From JAHIZC01 sp043813305 (lineage in GTDB: Bacteria > Omnitrophota > Gorgyraeia > Gygaellales > Profunditerraquicolaceae): a stretch of DNA of 9,488 nucleotides. Location: positions 1-9,488 of the forward strand of contig JBDRLC010000018.1 in NCBI GenBank assembly GCA_043813305.1. Reading direction: 5' to 3'. Position numbers and translations under genes: made by a program. Below are positions 6,181 to 9,488 of the stretch, one piece after another. Each line of letters starts with the position of its first letter. Positions within the stretch are counted from its first letter, which is position 1. The notes below the pieces were generated by a model. The model did no database searches and was not told where the DNA came from. It saw only the letters and a program-made list of their open reading frames with translations.

Positions 6181-9159
6181 TTACCACCTCAAAGGTTTAA
6201 GCCAGGCCTCTTTTAAAATATCAACCTTAGCATTTACACAAATTGCCCCGTCTAAACCACGGACCTTAAATTCCTTTTTAAGATTAACACACCCAATTAA
6301 ACCAAAAGCAACGCCATTTAATAATTTCTCAAATTTCTTCTGGTTCTTCTTTTCTACCTCTACAATAAATCTAGAATTCGACTCTGAGAATAAAATATAA
6401 TCATTCCTTTTGGCTGAAAGCTGAGAGCTGAAAGCTGAGAGCTCCTTATACGGTACTTCTGATAAAAAGATATCTATTCCCAACCCGCCGGCGAATGCCA
6501 TCTCAGCCGCAGCGACCCCAATGCCCCCCTCTGAACAATCGTGCATCGCTTTGATTAATCCCGCAGCAGTTGCTCGGCTTAAGCAATCAAAAGTTTTCTT
6601 TGCCTGCTTAGGGAATACTTTCGGAACATTATTGCCGAGAGACCCAAATAAATCATAATAGGCTGACGCACCTAATTCATCAAAGGTTTCACCCACAACA
6701 TAGATTAAATTTCCCGGTTGCTTTAGGAACATAGAAATTGTTTTATTAACATCCTCCATCACCGAGACCGCAGAGATCAGAAGTGTGCCGGGTATGGAGA
6801 TAGATTTTTTATTAACCGTGAATTCATTATAAAGGCTATCCTTTCCCGAGATAAAAGGCGTAGCGAACTCCTTAGCAATATCATAACAACCATATGCGCT
6901 CCTGACTAACGCTCCTAATCTATCCGGCTTATCAGGATTACCCCAGCAGAAATTATCTAATAACGCTACTTCTTTTAAATTGCCGCCAACAGCAATGATC
7001 TGCCGCAGTGCCTCATCTATACAAGAAGCAGCCATCCAATAAGGATCGATAAAGCCGAATCTAAAATTTATTCCGCAGGAAACAATAATCCCCTTTTTAG
7101 AATCCAAGACCGGCTTTACTACACTGGCATCAGAGGGGCCGTCATTATTAATACCCACCAGCGGCTTGAGAACTGATCCTCCCTGTACTTCATGGTCATA
7201 TTGCCTGATGATCCACTCTTTAGAACAGATATCATATTTAGAGAGTAACCTCTGGATGTATGAAGTAAGGTTTGTAGGGCACTTGAACTTCGGCTCTTTA
7301 TGTTTGGTCCTGATAAAGACAGCCTTCTTCTCTGTCTTAGGCAGGCCTCCATGCAGAAATTTCATCTCCAGATCACAGACTAACTGATTATCATAATAAA
7401 GCTTTAATTTCTTGTCATCGGTAAATTCCCCGATTACGGTTGCTTCGACATTCTCTTCTCTAAAAAGCTCGATTAACTGGCTACACTTATCAGGTGACAC
7501 AGAGAGCACCATCCTCTCCTGAGATTCAGATATCCATATCTCCATATAGGAGAGCCCGGTATACTTTAAAGGAACCTTTTCTAAATTAACTACCGCTCCT
7601 AACTCCTCACCCATTTCACCGACGGCGCTGGATAATCCTCCGGCTCCGCAATCGGTGATTGCAGTATATAAATTCCTATCGCGTGCCTGCAGTATAGTGT
7701 CCACCATCTTTTTCTCTTGGATAGGATTACCAATCTGCACTGCGCCGCTGGAGATCGTCTCAGATTCATGGGTCAGCTCACCCGAAGAGAATGTAGCTCC
7801 ATGGATACCGTCTCTCCCGGTCCTGCCACCCACTACTACGATCAGATCACCCGTCTTTGCATCTTTGAAAGATTTGTTCTTCGGCATAATTCCTACCGTG
7901 CCGCAATAAACCAGAGGATTTCCGATGAAGCGTTCGTGAAATAAAACCGCACCATTTACAGTAGGTATCCCCATCTTATTCCCGTAATCCCGCACCCCTG
8001 AAACCACACCCTTCATTACGCGCTTAGGATGTAAAGTTCCGGAAGGTAACTTATTAAACGGGTAATTCGGCGGGCCAAAACAGAAGACATCCGTATTTAA
8101 AATCGGCTTTGCCCCTAAACCCGTACCTAAAGGATCCCTGATTACTCCCCCAATACCTGTATTAGCACCGCCAAACGGTTCAAGTGCAGAAGGATGATTA
8201 TGCGTCTCTACTTTAAAGCAGATATTATTCTTCTCGTCAAATCTAATTACTCCGGAATTATCCTTAAAAACAGAAACACACCAGGGCTTATTGAGTTCCT
8301 TGGTCACCTTCATAATTGTAGATTTAAGAAGGTTATCAATCAATTTAGCTTTCGGCTTTCGGCTTTCGGCTTTCAGTTTTTTATTTTTTGCTGATAACTG
8401 ATAGCTGATAGCTGATAGCTTCTCGTAGTATTTTATTCTTCCGCGAAAGGTCTTATGCCAACAGTGTTCAGACCAGGTCTGGGCAACAGTCTCCAATTCA
8501 CAATCAGTGGGATTTCGTTTTAGTTTCTTAAAGTAACCTTTGATCTGGCGCATCTCAATAAGATTTAAAAATAATTGGCCCTTCTTACTGATCTCGATTA
8601 ATCTCTTATCCGATGCCTTCAACAGATCCAGAGTAATCAAATCAAAACTATGGCCAACTTTGCCTTGCGGCGTACTACAGGCAGCCGAATGCTTGTTACT
8701 TACAATATGTTGGATTAATTTATTATAAAGTAATTTTTCTGAGATTGTTTTTAATTGAGCGTTGGAAAGTTTGCCTTTGATCAGGTATTTTTTTGCGGTT
8801 TTTACTGAGTTTACGCCTTGTATTCCTAAGTCCTTTATGCCCTTTAAGGTAGATCCTTCCACAGGATCCATAACGCCCGCGTTATAAGCTACCTCAATTA
8901 TAAATTCGTTGCGTCCGTTTTGTCTGTTGCGTCCGTTTTGTCTGTTCACGAAAAAATTCTGGGAGATTTTATCAACCAGTAATTCCTCGCAGATCCTTCG
9001 GATATCTTCATCACAAAGTTCGCCAATGATAGTATAGACCTGTATGAAACGGACACTCGAGACAGACCTTATCCCTAAGTCCAGGATGTTTTTCTTGATG
9101 CCTTCACCGATAGCATCGAAAATTCCTGCCTTATCCTTTATCTGGATCTTATAAAACAT
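6181..9159 (-). CDS. purL: phosphoribosylformylglycinamidine synthase, PurS-PurS-PurL fusion
   Basis: PurL converts FGAR to FGAM using ATP and ammonia from PurQ. The 992-residue protein is far longer than the roughly 740 of small bacterial PurL. Residues 1-72 and 85-155 are two PurS-like domains, each with LGI(R/Q)xVxSV and a closing (L/K)LxxxKxxQ segment. Then come the linker region with AQTWSEHCWHKTF (226-238), the first AIRS half with VETHNHPSALEPFGGANTG (317-335), GVVSGVRDYGNKMG (384-397) and DCGAGGLSSAVGEMGEE (503-519), and the second half with QGGSVLKPLVG (659-669) and SGKDSLYNEF (771-780). Known PurS is a dimer equivalent to the N-terminal domain of large PurL, so the tandem pair probably replaces it in cis. 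Two heptamer insertions (about 248-272 and 906-917) and a duplicated linker (73-84) interrupt it. No convincing ribosome site precedes the ATG at 9159. Confidence 0.96.
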   Translation of the reverse strand: MFYKIQIKDKAGIFDAIGEGIKKNILDLGIRSVSSVRFIQVYTIIGELCDEDIRRICEELLVDKISQNFFVNRQNGRNRQNGRNEFIIEVAYNAGVMDPVEGSTLKGIKDLGIQGVNSVKTAKKYLIKGKLSNAQLKTISEKLLYNKLIQHIVSNKHSAACSTPQGKVGHSFDLITLDLLKASDKRLIEISKKGQLFLNLIEMRQIKGYFKKLKRNPTDCELETVAQTWSEHCWHKTFRGRIKYYEKLSAISYQLSAKNKKLKAESRKPKAKLIDNLLKSTIMKVTKELNKPWCVSVFKDNSGVIRFDEKNNICFKVETHNHPSALEPFGGANTGIGGVIRDPLGTGLGAKPILNTDVFCFGPPNYPFNKLPSGTLHPKRVMKGVVSGVRDYGNKMGIPTVNGAVLFHERFIGNPLVYCGTVGIMPKNKSFKDAKTGDLIVVVGGRTGRDGIHGATFSSGELTHESETISSGAVQIGNPIQEKKMVDTILQARDRNLYTAITDCGAGGLSSAVGEMGEELGAVVNLEKVPLKYTGLSYMEIWISESQERMVLSVSPDKCSQLIELFREENVEATVIGEFTDDKKLKLYYDNQLVCDLEMKFLHGGLPKTEKKAVFIRTKHKEPKFKCPTNLTSYIQRLLSKYDICSKEWIIRQYDHEVQGGSVLKPLVGINNDGPSDASVVKPVLDSKKGIIVSCGINFRFGFIDPYWMAASCIDEALRQIIAVGGNLKEVALLDNFCWGNPDKPDRLGALVRSAYGCYDIAKEFATPFISGKDSLYNEFTVNKKSISIPGTLLISAVSVMEDVNKTISMFLKQPGNLIYVVGETFDELGASAYYDLFGSLGNNVPKVFPKQAKKTFDCLSRATAAGLIKAMHDCSEGGIGVAAAEMAFAGGLGIDIFLSEVPYKELSAFSSQLSAKRNDYILFSESNSRFIVEVEKKNQKKFEKLLNGVAFGLIGCVNLKKEFKVRGLDGAICVNAKVDILKEAWLKPLRW
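6183..6192. repeat. right copy of the 10-bp direct repeat, inside the last codons of purL
   Basis: accacctcaa, identical to 5998-6007. On the minus strand it encodes the Leu-Arg-Trp end of PurL and the first base of its TAA stop. Confidence 0.5.
6413..6443. repeat. heptamer array in purL, C-terminal site
   Basis: Four 7-nt units alternate gctgaaa and gctgaga (6413-6440), followed by gct. The array encodes ELSAFSSQLSA at about residues 906-916, between EVPYK and the YILFSES segment of the second PurL half, an apparent surface loop. Confidence 0.85.
8348..8420. repeat. double heptamer array in purL, ten units in one register
   Basis: Units run in unbroken 7-nt phase from 8348 to 8417: gctttcg three times, gctttca once, then the T-rich pair gtttttt and atttttt, then gctgata, actgata and two more gctgata, followed by gct. 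They encode about residues 248-272, including AISYQLSA and KAESRKPKA, inserted between GRIKYYEK and LIDNLLKSTIMK of the PurL core. Confidence 0.9.
8908..8946. repeat. 18-bp tandem duplication in the PurS-PurS linker
   Basis: The unit gttgcgtccgttttgtct occurs twice in tandem (8908-8925, 8926-8943) plus gtt. It encodes the repeated hexapeptide NRQNGR between the two PurS domains. Being a multiple of 3, the duplication keeps the frame. With only two copies and no spacers it is not CRISPR-like. Confidence 0.9.
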
Positions 9160-9213
9160 TAAAATAGTTGCTTGGGGTTTTGGGTAGGTTACTGTTATAA
9201 ACCGAGTCTTCGC

Positions 9214-9274
9214 CCCGCCCGATAATTAAATTGCTGGCGGGATCCCGCTTCTCACTATTATCGGAAAACGCGGG
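9214..9274. repeat. palindrome cluster at the purB end and purB-purL gap
   Basis: A perfect 12-bp palindrome gcgggatcccgc (9237-9248) lies inside an 8-bp inverted repeat ccgataat (9219-9226)/attatcgg (9257-9264), itself flanked by cccgc (9214-9218) and gcggg (9270-9274). The pieces can pair in several exclusive ways. The cluster overlaps the last codons and stop of purB. On the transcribed strand no T-run follows, so a classical terminator is unlikely. The rest of the 98-nt gap shows no clear promoter or ribosome site. Confidence 0.7.
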
Positions 9275-9488
9275 AAAAAATCTTATTAGTGTTTCGCAAG
9301 TAATAATCCAAATCAAATATTTTGTCTAAATCCTTGCCACCTAGATGCCGCGATGCTACCTTATCCTGAGAAATATTCGCCTTGAAATCAGAGCCTTGCC
9401 TCCAAGTTTTCATAGCACAACGCTGCACTACATCGTAAGCCTTTGTACGGGTGAGCCCTTTATTCATCAACTCAATCAGGACTCTCTG
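9258..9488 (-). CDS. purB: adenylosuccinate lyase, C-terminal 76 residues, cut by window edge
   Basis: PurB cleaves fumarate from SAICAR in IMP synthesis and from adenylosuccinate in AMP synthesis. The frame is open from the right edge and ends at TAA (9260-9258). It reads QRVLIELMNKGLTRTKAYDV at the edge, then VQRCAMKTW, and ends DLDYYLRNTNKIFSRVF, which match the C-terminal domain of bacterial PurB (GLsReeAYdiVQrnAm and the LFDpeyYLrhvdxIFxRVF end). The family is about 430 residues, so the catalytic lyase core is outside the window. The ATG and TTG codons near 9467-9470 are internal and not starts. The last codons lie within a palindrome cluster. Being first in the visible order, it is probably upstream in the same operon, although the 98-nt gap before purL leaves room for a promoter I cannot identify. 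Confidence 0.94.
   Translation of the reverse strand, partial: QRVLIELMNKGLTRTKAYDVVQRCAMKTWRQGSDFKANISQDKVASRHLGGKDLDKIFDLDYYLRNTNKIFSRVFR

Larger units (their letters stand above)
6008..6182. mobile_element. about 175-bp non-coding element of three tandem hairpins, MITE- or REP-like
   Basis: Nearly the whole purL-LOG gap is made of three consecutive inverted repeats (6012-6063, 6063-6134, 6134-6176). The word TAAGTT or its complement occurs five times (6018, 6039, 6127, 6141, 6166). The ends form an imperfect inverted repeat, tgagcagaca at 6009-6018 against tgtcctca at 6172-6179. A 10-bp direct repeat flanks the block. Joining the flanks through one repeat copy would give purL ending Arg-Trp-TGA, one A, then the LOG ATG. 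No transposase is encoded, so it would be non-autonomous. It could instead be a native RNA-processing or attenuation region. Confidence 0.55.

Noticed and set aside
7119..7352. Minus-strand 77-residue frame inside purL
   Set aside because: An out-of-frame overlap with the well-conserved PurL second half; no independent start signal or recognisable motif.
8908..8946. Short tandem repeat as a CRISPR fragment
   Set aside because: Two adjoining 18-bp copies without spacers, inside a conserved coding frame.
9165..9200. Possible fifth heptamer array in the purB-purL gap (G/T-rich, like gggtttt)
   Set aside because: No consistent 7-nt register over four units; resemblance to the purM units is only compositional.

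Overview
This window is the interior of a de novo purine biosynthesis operon. Every gene I can support lies on the minus strand. In transcription order (right to left) they are: the 3' end of purB, a purS-purS-purL fusion, a LOG-family Rossmann-fold gene, purQ, a degenerate purF paralog, canonical purF, purM, and the 5' half of purD, which runs off the left edge. Spacing is tight: purF2/purF share GTGA, purM/purD share ATGA, purF/purM are 2 nt apart and purQ/purF2 12 nt apart. The only real gaps are 98 nt (purB-purL), 186 nt (purL-LOG) and 39 nt (LOG-purQ), and the three gaps all contain or adjoin palindromic repeat DNA. No stretch over 300 bases lacks a gene.

Pathway: PurF makes phosphoribosylamine from PRPP and glutamine, PurD adds glycine, PurL with PurQ makes FGAM, PurM closes the ring to AIR, and PurB acts on SAICAR and adenylosuccinate. 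The separate small PurS gene of Bacillus-type systems is absent because two PurS-like domains are fused in tandem to the N-terminus of PurL. purC, purE, purN and purH are not in the window. The LOG protein, probably a nucleotide 5'-monophosphate nucleosidase-like enzyme, is the non-canonical member. The first of two adjacent PurF proteins has Ser instead of the N-terminal catalytic Cys and lacks other glutaminase residues, but keeps the PRPP loop and all four Fe-S cysteines.

The most unusual layer is repetitive DNA inside a housekeeping operon. Four arrays of heptanucleotide repeats, built in blocks of four units (28 nt), sit in frame inside purM, purQ and purL (two sites), and add low-complexity peptides at apparent loops. 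A roughly 175-bp element of three tandem hairpins lies between purL and LOG, flanked by a 10-bp direct repeat that looks like a target-site duplication. Removing it in silico restores a tight purL-TGA-A-ATG junction. A REP-like palindrome supplies the last 12 codons of the LOG gene, and another palindrome cluster overlaps the purB stop.

Organism: a bacterium with moderate to slightly low GC, probably an uncultivated lineage. The fused PurSL, the tandem PurF pair and the many heptamer and REP-like repeats remind me of Omnitrophota-type genomes, but this is a low-confidence impression and not a sequence-based assignment.
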